DNA of 64,000 nucleotides, taken from positions 1,302,001-1,366,000 of the forward strand of contig JANVFP010000003.1 in NCBI GenBank assembly GCA_027919835.1, read 5' to 3'. The notes beneath the pieces are model-generated. The model was not told where the DNA came from, did not search any database, and saw only the letters and a program-made list of their open reading frames with translations. Both the position numbers and the translations under genes were made by a program. The DNA comes from Lentinula raphanica. Taxonomy: Eukaryota; Basidiomycota; Agaricomycetes; Agaricales; Omphalotaceae. Shown here one piece after another: positions 35,918 to 46,826 of this stretch; within the stretch, counting starts at the first letter, position 1, and every line of letters begins with the position of its first letter.

Positions 35918-36775
35918 ATGCCCTCTCACTACTCCTCTCGATCATCCACGTATCATGCTACGAATCATACGACTCCAGCTATCATTCTCTATGATACACC
36001 AGGACACAGTCCTCAGCCTTGGGCACCCAACATATGGCGAATTCGGCAAGTGACCGTTTGACCAGTGAGCCTCCATGACGTGTATTGACCACATCATCTA
36101 TTACCTAGATTCATCTTGAACTACAAACGTCTGCGATATCAGACCCAGTGGGTCGAATTCCAGAACATCGAAGCCACTTTGCGTAGCATCGGTGCTCCCC
36201 CGAGCTCTGTACGAACTGATGGTCGACCTATCTACACCCTCCCGGTCATCGTGGATCCCACGCGGAACCCAAGCCATCCAGAGATCATCTCGAACCCAAG
36301 TAACATCGCCGAGTATCTCGAAACATACTACCCCGCACGTCCCGTGTTCCCAGAGGGTTCGCGTTCATTGCAGTCCCTCTTTGTTCACTACATCCAGGAG
36401 ATTTTCGCGAAGCCTCTATTGCCCATCATGGTTCCTTTGAGCGCTCAGGGGCTTCCGGAACGTAGCCAGCCTTCGTTCTATCACTCTCATGCAACAAATC
36501 CGCTTCCCCCAGGGCCTCAGAGGGAGCGGGCTTGGCAGTTGGTCAAAGAGCAGTTCGATTTCCTGTCTTCTATCCTCGACAAGAACGCACTCGACGGGGA
36601 TGGTATTTGTACGATGGGTCATTCGGTGTCGTACGCTGATTTCGCGTTATGCTCCGTTCTGCTCTGGATAGAGAACATGGCTCCGCATGATGGCTGGGCT
36701 CGTGTCAGGGAGTGGAACGGCGGGCGTTGGATCCGATTGCGAGAGAAGTGTCGCGATTACATGGATGTTTTCTAA
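35918..36775 (+). CDS. Glutathione S-transferase, etherase (GTE/FuA)-like, copy 2
   Basis: Two exons (35918-36045, 36109-36775) give 264 aa, collinear with copy 1. Shared motifs: P-W-A-P-N-I-W-R-I-R-F-I-L-N-Y-K-R-L, LPVIVDP, SNPSNIAEYLE, SLQSLFVHYIQEIFAKPLL and W-N-G-G-R-W. The single intron (36046-36108) sits at the same place as intron 1 of copy 1, but its donor reads GCAAGT, a GC-AG intron with otherwise perfect consensus. The second intron of copy 1 is absent. It should conjugate glutathione to, or cleave, aromatic ethers like its paralogue; the substrate is unknown. Confidence 0.82.
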
Positions 36776-37002
36776 GCTCAAGGTGACTGGTTCGAATACA
36801 ATGTCACTGCATAAACACGAATTTCTACAATTCAGCTCGTATAGTTATGATAGTATTTAGTATTTACTTCTAGGAAAAGCGATGTAACAGTATGTACCAA
36901 TACCCAAGAGCCCTATTTATGAGAGTATGTTTTTAAAAATACAGCAACGAATTACACTCCCTTTGAGATACATACGTGTGCTTTAAATCATGACGAAATT
37001 TA

Positions 37003-38864
37003 CTATGAGACGACCACAGGCTGAGTCTCGATCTTGGCCAACCTGAGTTCTTTCATCCTTTTGACCGCCGCTCGGGAATGATTATTCAAGCCTCCGTCGA
37101 AGGCCCAAGAGGCATCACGATAATTTTGTTGATCACCCTCCGAGTCTTCGTCTTTGAGAGAGACCGCATACTTGCGTAACAGGGAGGCTCCACCGGGCTA
37201 CAAGACCCTATCGTCAGCGAGGGGGAGCCGGAAAGGGGAAGGAAGAAACTTACATGTTCACCAAGATACGTAGTAACATCGACGACCCACCCGCGCAGCA
37301 ATACAAGGCACCGGTGAGGATGTTCCTTAAGATACAACTTGGTTTCCTCAAGTGTCCACGTCTGAAGCTTGCCTTCACTTTGGAGGTTGTGTTCCTCGTC
37401 ATCGTCGGTTGGGGGAACACCATGCACATGTTTGTGATTCATGTAGGCCATTGCTTCCTTTAAGTCGACTTCTCGAGCCTGACGAAGACCAGTGACGAAG
37501 CCGAGTTTGTATAATGCGAAGATGACCCATTTCGAAGGATCCCAAGTCGCAAGCCAAGGTCCTGAGCGATAGTCGTGAGGGAAAGCATGCTGGGAACGTT
37601 TTGTTTGAGCACTCGGAAAGGTGATTGTACCGAAAGTGGCTTACGTGCTGGTGAAAGTCGAAATCAGTGCCGGCTTAGCTGGATCAGAAAACGTTTCCAC
37701 GTACGAAATTATGGTTCCCTTCCCCGCTAGTCATGACCGCTAAGAGCTGTGGCATAGAAAAGTCAGCGCATCTGTCAACAAAGAAAAATTTGATTTCCAC
37801 TTACGAAATTTCCTCGAGACGTATCCTCGTCTGAAAACGGCTGTAATCCATCCCAATGAGCTAGGCTGCGAGATAGACGCTGAGTCAGTATAATCCAAGC
37901 TCAACAGAGGAAAGGACGAACGAGTTGACGAAGAAAGTACAATGCCAGACTGCCACTCTAGAGACTAGGCCTGCCCATACGAATGCGCCGAGAGCATCGT
38001 GCCATAAGGCTCCTATTAGAGGCGGCACGGCAAATCCAAAGAATAGAGCCAACGGTACTGTTCGCACCGATTATGTTGAGTATTTCGACAAAGGAGAGAG
38101 AAGCCTTCCGTACTATAGTACTTGTGCTGAAATCGCACGACTACGATGACAAAATCAATTTGAAGAAGCGAAGGAAAGGGAAGTACACGTACCTGGATCA
38201 CGGTCTAAATCTTCTCTGTCTACGAGCTCCATGCGTGTGTAAGTCGGTTTGAAAAAGATCCAACCCATATGAGAGTACAAAAGACCGCGGGTTGCGGCAT
38301 ATCTAAGTGAAATTTGTTTGGTTAGAAAGTTAGAAAGGCGGAAGGTCGTAAAGTGTCAAAGTATATCGAACTCACGGATCGTGGACAGGATCATCAGTGA
38401 AGCGATGATGGAGACGGTGTCGAAGGCACCTAGCGAGTGTTCTGACATGCGATGCAAATGACGAATCACACAGTACCTACCACCACTATGACCGAGTGAG
38501 TATTCGCGAAATGATCTTCTAAAAGGTGAATACCTTGATAGAACCCTGAAAACCAGCCGATCCAAGTACTGCAAGGATGAGACGAACGCCAGCAGTTGCG
38601 CGAAATGCTCGATGGGACCATAAACGATGGTAACCAATAGTAATCCTAAATGGAAATGAGCGCGGGACAAATCGTCATCGTAACTGGGACGCACCCAAAC
38701 TCAGCAAGCTGCCACATCGCGTAGGTCAACGCGATAGTCTTCCAGGAAACAAGAGTGAGAGGGATCCAGTAAATCCCTGCTAATGCTGCCAGATGAACAG
38801 CGACGAAGAAGATGCTGTTGCTCCACCAGATTTGAGGATGATTAGCTGACTCTGAGTCGTTCAT
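37003..38864 (-). CDS. OLE1: Delta-9 acyl-CoA desaturase with C-terminal cytochrome b5 (OLE1)
   Basis: Twelve exons give 416 aa: 38695-38864, 38534-38645, 38481-38485, 38376-38429, 38193-38302, 38114-38140, 37922-38057, 37805-37865, 37705-37746, 37645-37647, 37254-37589, 37003-37197. It is an ER membrane enzyme that puts the first double bond into palmitoyl- and stearoyl-CoA. All three di-iron histidine boxes are present: H63RLWSH68, H100RLHH104, and HNFHH at 237-241. The C-terminal cytochrome b5 has haem ligands His352 in EHPGG and His392 in NNHS. Exon 3 (5 nt) supplies the W-W before box 2 and exon 10 (3 nt, CAC) supplies His240 of box 3. At 416 aa it is shorter than yeast OLE1, mostly at the N-terminus. 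Confidence 0.93.
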
Positions 38865-39312
38865 GGTCGTGGTAGAAGGGAAAGACGTAAAAGAGGACAG
38901 GAAAGGGTGTTAATAAATCTAATCCAACAAGATAGGGCCGCCCGATTATAAATTTGAATCATGATTTGCATTGTTGTAGTTAGCTCCCGCATAGCCGAAT
39001 ATCACACAGTGGATTGTTCGTCCTTGCTACCACAGCGAGCTCTGAAAGCCATTGTTGTTGTTCCGGTGAGAGAATGTCGAGAGAGGGGAATGAAGAAGAG
39101 CATCTCAGCTGGAAGCAGGCATCTTGATGTGAAAAAGTAAAGTAGCGCCCAAGTTCTAGGTATTAGCGCTGAGTGAGTAGCGGAGGAATTTGATTTTGAA
39201 CAAGAGCCAATCTTTCTCCTGACCTCCCTTAGGATATCGCACTCCGAACGCAGTCTCACTCGATAATAGGTTTATCTTATTATGTTCACAATGAAGCTAT
39301 TGTCTACTTCTG
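38865..39312. other. short intergenic region
   Basis: About 450 nt between two minus-strand genes, holding the OLE1 promoter and the 3' end of the upstream neighbour. No TATA box is obvious, and an 85-codon frame here has no features. Confidence 0.4.
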
Positions 39313-40973
39313 TCAACCGAGGATACTCCCGCTCTGGGCAACCAACTTCTTCTTTACCCCATCCAGAACCTTGGCTCGTTCTTGAAGAACAGAGTTGTGA
39401 GTCTCCAGTTGCTGGTCAAACGAAGTGAATAGTTTGAGCTTAGTTCTACACGAAAGTGAGTGAGATGCTGGAACAATGACCAAGGACGTACGTCATATGT
39501 CTTTGGACCTAATCAAAAGTATCAGGAAATGTGTCGCATCGAGAGAAACAAGGAAAGGACGACGCACAAAGTCCAGAATCTTCGTATACTTGGCCATGAT
39601 TTCTACGATTGCCGAAAGGTCAACTCACAACTAGAGTAATACAGTTTGAGGTCATACCATCCGCCCCTTTGACCCAATCTTCCATTGAGCACTCCTTCCA
39701 TTTCGTTACGAGCTGCTCGTACTTCTCGATGTGCTCCTCAATGTACGCATCCGCTTGGCACCCCAAAAGTTTATCCAACGCATCGCCTCTTCCTACACTC
39801 ACATTACTCTCGTTGCTTAAACTCGGCGGACCAATCCCGCTGTCTCCTTCACGGTCTCCTTGCTCGACGTCCGGGCCAAGATTCCGAGACATCCTCCTAA
39901 GATACTGGTGCTGATGTGGGTCAAATCCTTGAGCGTGATGTTCAGAAGGACTGGTATGCTGTTGGTAGTCGTGAGGCCCATGGTTCGATGACTGAGGCGA
40001 ATGTACGCGTTCCAACGGGCTCGAAAGAAGCTGAGGAGAGAAATGAGCTTGAGAATGGAAGCGATCGTTCTGGGAAGTTGGATCATTAAGGTCAAATACC
40101 AATCATATGTGATGCATATAGCCACTATACCTCTTCATCCGTGTAGTTTTTCGCGTCCATGCCTGCCTTGATTGGTTCATTAGTCTTGTATCTCTTCGTT
40201 GGTCCCGATTCAATTTGGTTGGCATATAGCATATCGTCTTCCGCTTCGAGTTCAGCTCTACCACGTTTCTTGTTAGACCGGTTGTGCTGGGGAATGAGGC
40301 CGATCAAAGGTCGAGGGATACTCCTGGCTGTAGAGTCGTCACTGGGCAACAAAACACGATGAGGAGGCGCATTCCCGAATTTATATTGAGAAACCGGGTA
40401 AGGATTTCCATTTCCTTCGTTCATAGTGGGTATATGCGTTTCATTTGTATGCAAGGTCGGGACGGAAGGAGGAAGGAAAGTGGGAGACTTGAGAGAAGCA
40501 GAAAGGATATCAGCTGCAGAGACTGCATTGGGACCGAGAGGCTTCGGAGCAAAAACAGAAGGTGTGCCAGCTTGGTCTCGTCGAATAGAAAGCGATTTGT
40601 TTAAAGCCGATTCATGGCTGACGGAGGTGACTTGATTCGCGTGCGGGAGTGATTTCCGTCCAGAAAGATTCAAATTATTGGTAGTTCCAGAAGATTTCTT
40701 CAAGAGACCGTTCAGATTGCTAGGCTTGCCGGGTATTTTGTTGACAGAAGCAGATTCGTGTTCAGAGATGGCTTGACCTTTTTGCGACGTATTCAGTTGG
40801 GGCGTTAGCGCAGATTTGAGCACCGCGTCATCGTTTAGGGCATTATTGAAGCCTGCAACGAAGCTTGAATCTCTAGCAGAAGTAGAAGTCGCGTTGTCTT
40901 TCGCCTGAGTAGCACGCGACGCAGGACGAGCTTGAGAGTTGTTACTAGGAATAAACGGTGTTCTAGCGCTCAT
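39313..40973 (-). CDS. Hypothetical nuclear-type protein, ECM11-like C-terminus
   Basis: Five exons (40131-40973, 39658-40069, 39568-39602, 39492-39508, 39313-39445) give 479 aa. The first 380 or so residues are low-complexity Ser/Pro/Asn/Gln with a basic patch N-K-K-R-G-R-A-E-L-E, consistent with nuclear entry. The last 100 are a compact helical region: E-D-W-x-K-G-A-x-E-I-M-A-K-Y, then T-T-K-L-K-L-F-x-x-F-D-x-x-L-E-T-H, ending L-V-A-Q-S-G-S-I-L. This pattern recalls the Ecm11 C-terminal domain of the meiotic synaptonemal-complex protein, but the resemblance is weak and inferred by eye. The 35- and 17-nt exons fall inside this conserved part. An N-terminal tail followed by a C-terminal coiled coil is the safe description. 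Confidence 0.6.
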
Positions 40974-41527
40974 GTTTGTGATTCAGAAGAAGGTACTATA
41001 GCTGGTATCTGAGACTTGAAAGAGTCAAAGGATGATTGCTGAACGTTCGCGAATGTTGAAGCTGGCAGTGAAAGTTGAGAAAGAGCTTGAAGTTGAATGA
41101 GTGACTGGTCCGGGTGAAGCTGCCGGCCGACAGCCTATCAATCGGCCTCTATGCCGAATTTACGGCCGAAGCAAATCCTCTCACTCCGAAGCGTTCTCTA
41201 AAGCTGGACTTGTGTAGAAAGTTTTGCGGAGCAAGAACATGTCCAAGCTCTAATGACTTCCGTTGTGCCTTCGTGAATGCAGGAAAATAATGGTTCATGG
41301 TCGAACTGTCTGCGACGCACGATCTTTACGAAAGTTTGAGTTGCAGTATAGGCAGTATTGCATCAATGATATAAGTGGAAGGACTATACAGCTCGGGAAC
41401 ACATATTAAGCACACTATAATACACAACAAGCGACGGATATATGTACAGCGGTCGATGAAGGAAGCAATGGGTACGGGTGGGTACGTTCGTGAAAGATAG
41501 GGGTATTATGAGTTCGTCGTAGATATC
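40974..41527. other. intergenic region
   Basis: About 550 nt, the promoter of the ECM11-like gene and the 3' side of the small secreted protein gene. No supported gene. Confidence 0.4.
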
Positions 41528-41828
41528 TTAGATTTCGACGTGTTGTATAGGAGCAGGGCTACCCAAGACGCCATTGATCAGGTTGCCCGCTGTATCAAGC
41601 ACCGAGTTTACAAGCATGTTTGTAGTGTCTGCCAAGCCGATGTTCACATCGATATTTGGTAAATCGGCGCAGAGAGCTGGTGAAGTGAATCGTTAGCGAA
41701 AGAAAGGAAAGGACGGCCAGTTCATACTCACCAGAATTTTCTGCGCACAGTTCGTGATCAGGAAGAGGCGACGCTGACGAGAGAGTAAACCCTATAGCTG
41801 CGACGAGTAGCAAGCTTTGGAATCGCAT
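41528..41828 (-). CDS. Small secreted protein, 81 aa
   Basis: Two exons (41732-41828, 41528-41676) give 81 aa. The start at 41828 precedes a clear signal peptide (about residues 1-22: M-R-F-Q-S-L-L-L-V-A-A-I-G-F-T-L with an S-S-A-S cleavage region). The mature peptide of about 58 residues has two cysteines and an amphipathic stretch rich in Asn, Leu, Val and Gly (N-M-L-V-N-S-V-L-D-T-A-G-N-L). It lacks the eight-cysteine hydrophobin pattern and pheromone-precursor features. Basidiomycetes carry many such orphan secreted peptides; the function is unknown. Confidence 0.65.
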
Positions 41829-41947
41829 GACGAGCAATGTGGGTAATGCAAAGTCGAAGAATAGATGATGTACTGAATAGTGGTTGAGGTGTGTAGAGAT
41901 TCGAGGAGATTCAAGAACTGATGAGCAGCACCGGAGCAGCGCGAGCG

Positions 41948-41955
41948 TTTATATA
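41948..41955 (-). promoter_or_regulatory. TATA box of the small secreted protein gene
   Basis: TATATAAA on the minus strand lies 120 nt upstream of the ATG at 41828, slightly far but plausible for a fungal core promoter. Confidence 0.45.
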
Positions 41956-42557
41956 CCATGGATGAGACGTCCCTGAGACATCTCTTTGTTTACATCCCCT
42001 GGAAGACGTCAATGTGAATCGAAAATGTATTTGGTATTTGGTCTCAAGCCCTGAGTGAAATTCTGGCAGTGAAACCGTACGCAAGTCCATGACACAAGTA
42101 TTTTCACTCTGGGTTCTCAATCGCAGAAGACGGGAGGTGTTATCTGCTTGAACGAAAGAGCAGGGCTTGCGCTCAAAGGGTAGAACGTGAGGATGCACGA
42201 GAATTGAACACACTCTCTGACCTATCCCTATGAGGGGTTAGAGGAAGGAAATACACGTACCCCGGGTCCCTGAGCCACTTGCTGAGCTTGTCTTGCTAGA
42301 CCTCCTTTCATCATTTCCTGGGTGTCTGCAACGGTACTGGCCTATTTGGATGGTAAGATGAAAGACATACGTGAGCAGATCATTTCATCGAATCACCGCT
42401 GTCTATTCTGCTGAAAACCAAGGAGAGGGGTATATTGCAACGAACGCAGGATGAACCAAAGAACGTTCTAGTAACAGGCCAGCTATATATAGTATGATTC
42501 TTCATGAAAAATCTATTTGAGGGCTGTCGAGGAAGCAACAAGTGTAACAAAACTCAC
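41956..42557. other. intergenic region
   Basis: About 600 nt upstream of the small secreted protein gene and downstream of the next minus-strand gene. A 100-codon minus-strand frame has no features and overlaps the putative promoter, so it is not called. Confidence 0.4.
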
Positions 42558-43104
42558 CTATTTCGAAGCACCTTTAAACTTCTTCGCTCTTTTCGACTTC
42601 TTTCCCAATTTCTTCTTCCCTGTTTTTCTCTTCTGGACCTTGGTAGGAGTGGACGTAGGTGTAGCACTAGCGGTTGGTCCAGCACCACGTATCCTCAGTC
42701 TCCCGTCTTTCAGGGTTTCGGTGATGATTGGACTCGCAGCTGGTCTAAATTTGTGCTCTGCAGAGTAACTACGAAGATTGGTTGGTCAAGATGCTAACGC
42801 ATTAGAATTGTTGCGCATACCGGTTGGCATATATGATTTGAGGCTTCTTGCTCCGTAAAATTCTTGCCCTTCCCAGCACGAAAGCAAACCAGAACAGGAA
42901 TCCGATGAACAAGAGCAAGAGTATTCGTTTGAAAGGCGAAGGGGTAGGCTGATGAAAACGAGAATCAACCGCTGGCTCCTCCACTACTGCTTCTTCTTCT
43001 TCTACTGGTCCTTTCGCGTCTTCTTCCTCCTCGACCTCGTCAGCTTCACTATCTAGCAGGCCTTGACGCTCCTCGGCCTGAGTTTCTTCCTTCAGCTGGG
43101 TCAT
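42558..43104 (-). CDS. Single-pass membrane protein of unknown function
   Basis: Two exons (42821-43104, 42558-42768) give 164 aa from the ATG at 43104. A start at 43215 would add 37 in-frame residues. The N-terminal half is strongly acidic with runs of Glu. One transmembrane helix follows (ILLLLFIGFLFWFAFVLG), then a short R-A-R-I-L-R-S-K-K charge cluster and a tail ending in a very basic Lys-rich stretch (G-K-K-K-L-G-K-K-S-K-R). The charge pattern places the acidic end and the basic end on opposite sides of a membrane. No family recognised. It is divergently transcribed from another small membrane protein gene. Confidence 0.65.
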
Positions 43105-43215
43105 CCGAGTAATTTGAAGAGATTCAAGAAGGAAATAAATTCCGGCGCTAAAGTCGCCACAGTATCTCTCACTCGACTTTCCGACCTCGCTTGTCTTGAA
43201 CCACGATGCATCCAC

Positions 43216-43470
43216 GATGACATTGGTTTAATTTTCGAGCAAGGATGGAGCTGAGCCCTCTCAGCGCAGATGCAGCAGCCAGCACATCGTACAACCTCGT
43301 ATCTGCATTCCAATCCACGACTCAATACTGCTTCTTGATCCAAGCAGCTACTTCCTGACGCCTTTCTAAGACTAATTTCTCCTTGGGCATTTGCCCAGAA
43401 AATTCTCTCTACGCTCATAACTCTACATAGAGCTTCGTCTCACGCGACGAAACTACCAATTTAGCACAAC
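43216..43470. promoter_or_regulatory. shared promoter region of two divergent small membrane protein genes
   Basis: The gap between the two divergent coding starts is 255 nt (366 nt if the shorter minus-strand start is used). Both genes must be driven from here, which makes a bidirectional promoter likely. No clear TATA box is visible. Confidence 0.4.
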
Positions 43471-43987
43471 ATGTCCATTCATCCCCTTGTCGACAACCAA
43501 TCCTCGAAATCCTCATCTTCCGCATCCTCGTCGTATTCTTCTATCTCATCGTCGACATACACGACCTCTGTCAGTGATCTACCTTCAGATGTCACAGACA
43601 CCACCCTTACGACCGAGTCGTCGATGATGCTTCAATGGAGGGAAGAAGTAGAAATCCACACAATAACACCCCCCGAACTGCCCTCAGATCAATCACCACT
43701 TCATCAGCGTAGAAACTCGCGAGAGAATGTGCGTGGACGCCACAGAACACATCATCGCACTCGGCTTCATTCATGCAAAAGGGCCCGAAGTCACGAAGTA
43801 TATCGTGAGCGAGAGTTCAGTGAGTTCCTTGATCCATGGTCTATAGCTCTCCCTTCCTGAAATGATTATGTTGTCAGCACGCGACTTCTTCTTGATCATC
43901 ACATTCTGCTTTGTGTTGGCATGTTGCTTGATCTGCCTGGGGCGCCCTTTCGCCCTCTCCGCTGCTTTTGCCCAGTACCTTGGCTAA
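43471..43987 (+). CDS. Tail-anchored small membrane protein
   Basis: Two exons (43471-43819, 43878-43987) give 152 aa. The unspliced frame stops at 43860. Removing a GTGAGT...TTGTCAG intron (58 nt) instead joins the soluble part to a strongly hydrophobic C-terminus (D-F-F-L-I-I-T-F-C-F-V-L-A-C-C-L-I-C-L-G), which is a typical tail anchor or single TM helix. The N-terminal part is Ser/Thr-rich with poly-Ser, followed by an Arg/His-rich segment. No family recognised. The adjacent cysteines in the helix could be palmitoylated (inference). Confidence 0.65.
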
Positions 43988-44198
43988 GTCGCGATGAACG
44001 CACTACCCCACATGTTCCCCCATATGTCACTATGTTTCACAGTGAACACATCATTCTTTCTTGAATACCTTAACGGACTCATCGATTCTAGCGTCGTATC
44101 TTGTTGTATCTATAGCCAATGCCATTGCTTGACTGAAGCTCGACGATATAGAAGTACGATCAACGGGGTGTCTAGAAAGTTGCACTTGAAGGTAACAT

Positions 44199-46249
44199 TC
44201 AAATTCGATCTACATGTTCAATCTCTTCCTTCTCGCTCTCATTCTCCTGCACAGACGTCTTCGATGTAGACTGGAATCCCTGCCCTTTACCCCTATAGGC
44301 ATGTTGTTCGTGTTGAATCGATTGCATGACCGTTCTATGTGCATGCCAAGGAGGAAGTCCCGGAGCAAAGATGTCGTCCATGCGCTCAAGAGGTATCTGT
44401 TTCGTTTCTGGCACGTAAAGGAACACAAACGGGATCGACACAATCATCAAGCTTGCAAAGAATAGGTAGACGCCGTAGCCCATCGCAGTGAACATTTGAG
44501 GGGTGAATCGCGCGATGAGGAACCTGTACCCGACACAATCATCCCGTTATCAACCATGTTCATTCGGGGTTCATAGAGAATGCTCACGAATAGAGCCAAT
44601 TACTAGCCGCCATGCAAGCCTGAGAGAAGACTCGAACGTGTTGAGGGAATATTTCCGCAGTGTAAACCCAAGGTGTGCCATTCCATGTCGGACTGTAGAA
44701 AACGGTCCACAGGTAGAAGAAAGCAACTACATCAAAGGGTTGGTTCGGTCGTCAATCTCTTCAGAACAATCATTCACTATGCTTACTAGCGCTCTTCCCT
44801 CCAGGGGTCAGGGAGGTTGTTGGATTCTCGGCAGGTTTGGCGATGGCAATATATGCAGCAATATAATACATGCATACAGCACCACCAGCAGAACCGCCAA
44901 TGAGAACCGCTCTTCTTCCAAACTGGTCCACGAGATAGATCAACCAAACCAGAGCACCAACCAGTTTGATGATGCCATATACGCCTGTAGTCAATAAGCT
45001 GCTGTTTTGACCAGTTACACCGATCGACTCGAAGATAGTGGGTCTACAACAAAGAGACACGAAATCAAGTAACATTGAGATGGCAGTCATAACACGCACG
45101 AGTAGTAATTGATCGCGTTTATTCCTGTAGCATTCTGCCACACGAACATCGATGATCCAAGTGCTAGTCGCAGCAGAAGAGCTTTCGAAACGAAAACAGC
45201 CCGTGCAGGTCCTAAAAATCCGGCACCGGCTAAGCTTCTTTCATGTTGGATTGTTGCCTCGATAGAAGCCATTTCTTCCACGATATAAGGGTGTTCAGGT
45301 GGAAGGTTCCGAATGAATGATAAAGACACCATAGCATCGTCGTTGCGGTCGCGAGAGACGAGCCATCTTGGTGACTCGCTCAAGAGGAGCGAACCAACGA
45401 GGAGCAAACCACCAGGCTTGTTGGAGTTACATGAGGCAAAATCAAGACGAGCAACATGAGCCTCGAAAACTTACAATAAGCTGAACCGCAAATGCGATCA
45501 CCCACTGTTTATGGCCCGCCGGTAGGTTCAGAGAGACCCCATAGTTGATCCAAAAGCCAATCACACCACCGATTTGCCACATGAGCTCGTACAAGCCGAT
45601 TAGACGACCTCGAATCGCAGGGGGAGCAATTTCAGCAACATAGATAGGCTGCCAAACACTTCAGCCAAAGGAAATCATGAACTAAATCTATCTGACCGCA
45701 AGATTCGAAGCGACGCCGATTGCAATACCGGCAATAACGCGACCAGCGTAGATGATGCCTAATCCAATAGATGAACTTTCCAGCAGACACTTGAGTTGGG
45801 ATCAAAGTAGTAACTTGAGTCGGACCCACTTACTTCGCGACTGTCTGCAGAATAGCGCCAATGACGAAGATCACAGCGGCTGAGAACAAACCCCACTTTC
45901 TGCCTAGAAAGTATCCAACAGGGTACCCAAGAATGGCACCAGCAAATGATCTAATTAGTTTGGAAATCACTGAGATGCTCGGCCAACGGGGAAATTGGGT
46001 CAAGCATGCCTACCCCGCTTGATACATAGAGACGATGTTCGCAGAAATGAGATTCAGTTCTGCGGTAGATTTTGTCGCAAGGGAAAACTCTTCCTTGAAA
46101 CTCGCGAGCGAAATGGACGTGCCAATGAACGCAGAATCGTAACCAATCATAGTCGCAGCAAAAGTGGCGATGATGGCATTGACATACACCCGCCAATTGT
46201 ACACATTCGGAGGTGTTGGGCGATCTTCGACTTTGGAGAGCTTGACCAT
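44199..46249 (-). CDS. MFS sugar/quinate-type transporter
   Basis: Eight exons, seven short introns, about 540 aa. It is a plasma-membrane sugar-porter-family transporter. Visible landmarks: MIGYDSAFIGTSIS in TM1, GRKWG loop, A-G-R-V-I-A-G-I-A-I-G with PIYVAEIAPPAIRGR, ESPRWLVSRDR, WQNATGINAINYYSPTIF, DQFGRRAVL, PWVYTAEIFPQHVR, and PETKQIPLERMDDIF near the end. The N-terminus (N-V-Y-N-W-R-V-Y) and the GYDSAFIG motif resemble fungal quinate permeases (QutD/Qa-y) and other acidic-sugar transporters. The actual substrate cannot be read from sequence. The cytosolic tail after PETKQ is long and Gln/Glu-rich. Confidence 0.88.
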
Positions 46250-46826
46250 TGTCTTGTCATGTAACGGGAACGGGGATGAACGAAAATTCTGTCAGTCATT
46301 TAATACTGGAGGGCTGATGTATAAATGCGGGGGAAGAATTCATTGGTGCATTGGGTGTGGGGAAAAAACCAAAATATGACATTGGTCAGTCTATCAGAAT
46401 CCCGGTCATGGGTGATTCAGTTGTGTATCAAGAGATACAAGATCCATCCGAAAAGAAGAAAGCCTTAGTTGAGGACAGGTACAACCAACTCCAAAGCCCA
46501 ATCCACACAATGAAAGATTGTCCGTTAACCAAGAGACGATAACCAGGGAACGAGCCTGAGAGCCGGAAGGAGCACAGACGGCGATTCTCAAAATTATTCT
46601 TGGGACACGCTTAGAAGAAAAGCGTATCAGCAAGAGAACGAAACTAACCAAGTGCACAATCCTCAAAACCGAATCTCGGAGAAAGGAGTCGGTCCACACG
46701 TATCATTTGATTCGTTCCCGTCTTTCCACTTTGTTTCCACTACTATCAAAATCGCTCATCGTTTGTAACGTTCCTGGAACTCGAGTAGCCTCCGATGCTC
46801 GAAGGACTGCAGCTTCACCCACCCCA
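46250..46826. other. intergenic region
   Basis: About 580 nt: the promoter of the MFS transporter and the 3' side of the PPR-like gene. Short frames on both strands lack features. Confidence 0.4.

Noticed and set aside
36788..36800. T-loop-like word ggttcgaatac
   Set aside because: Flanks cannot form a T-stem, and no D-arm or anticodon arm upstream.
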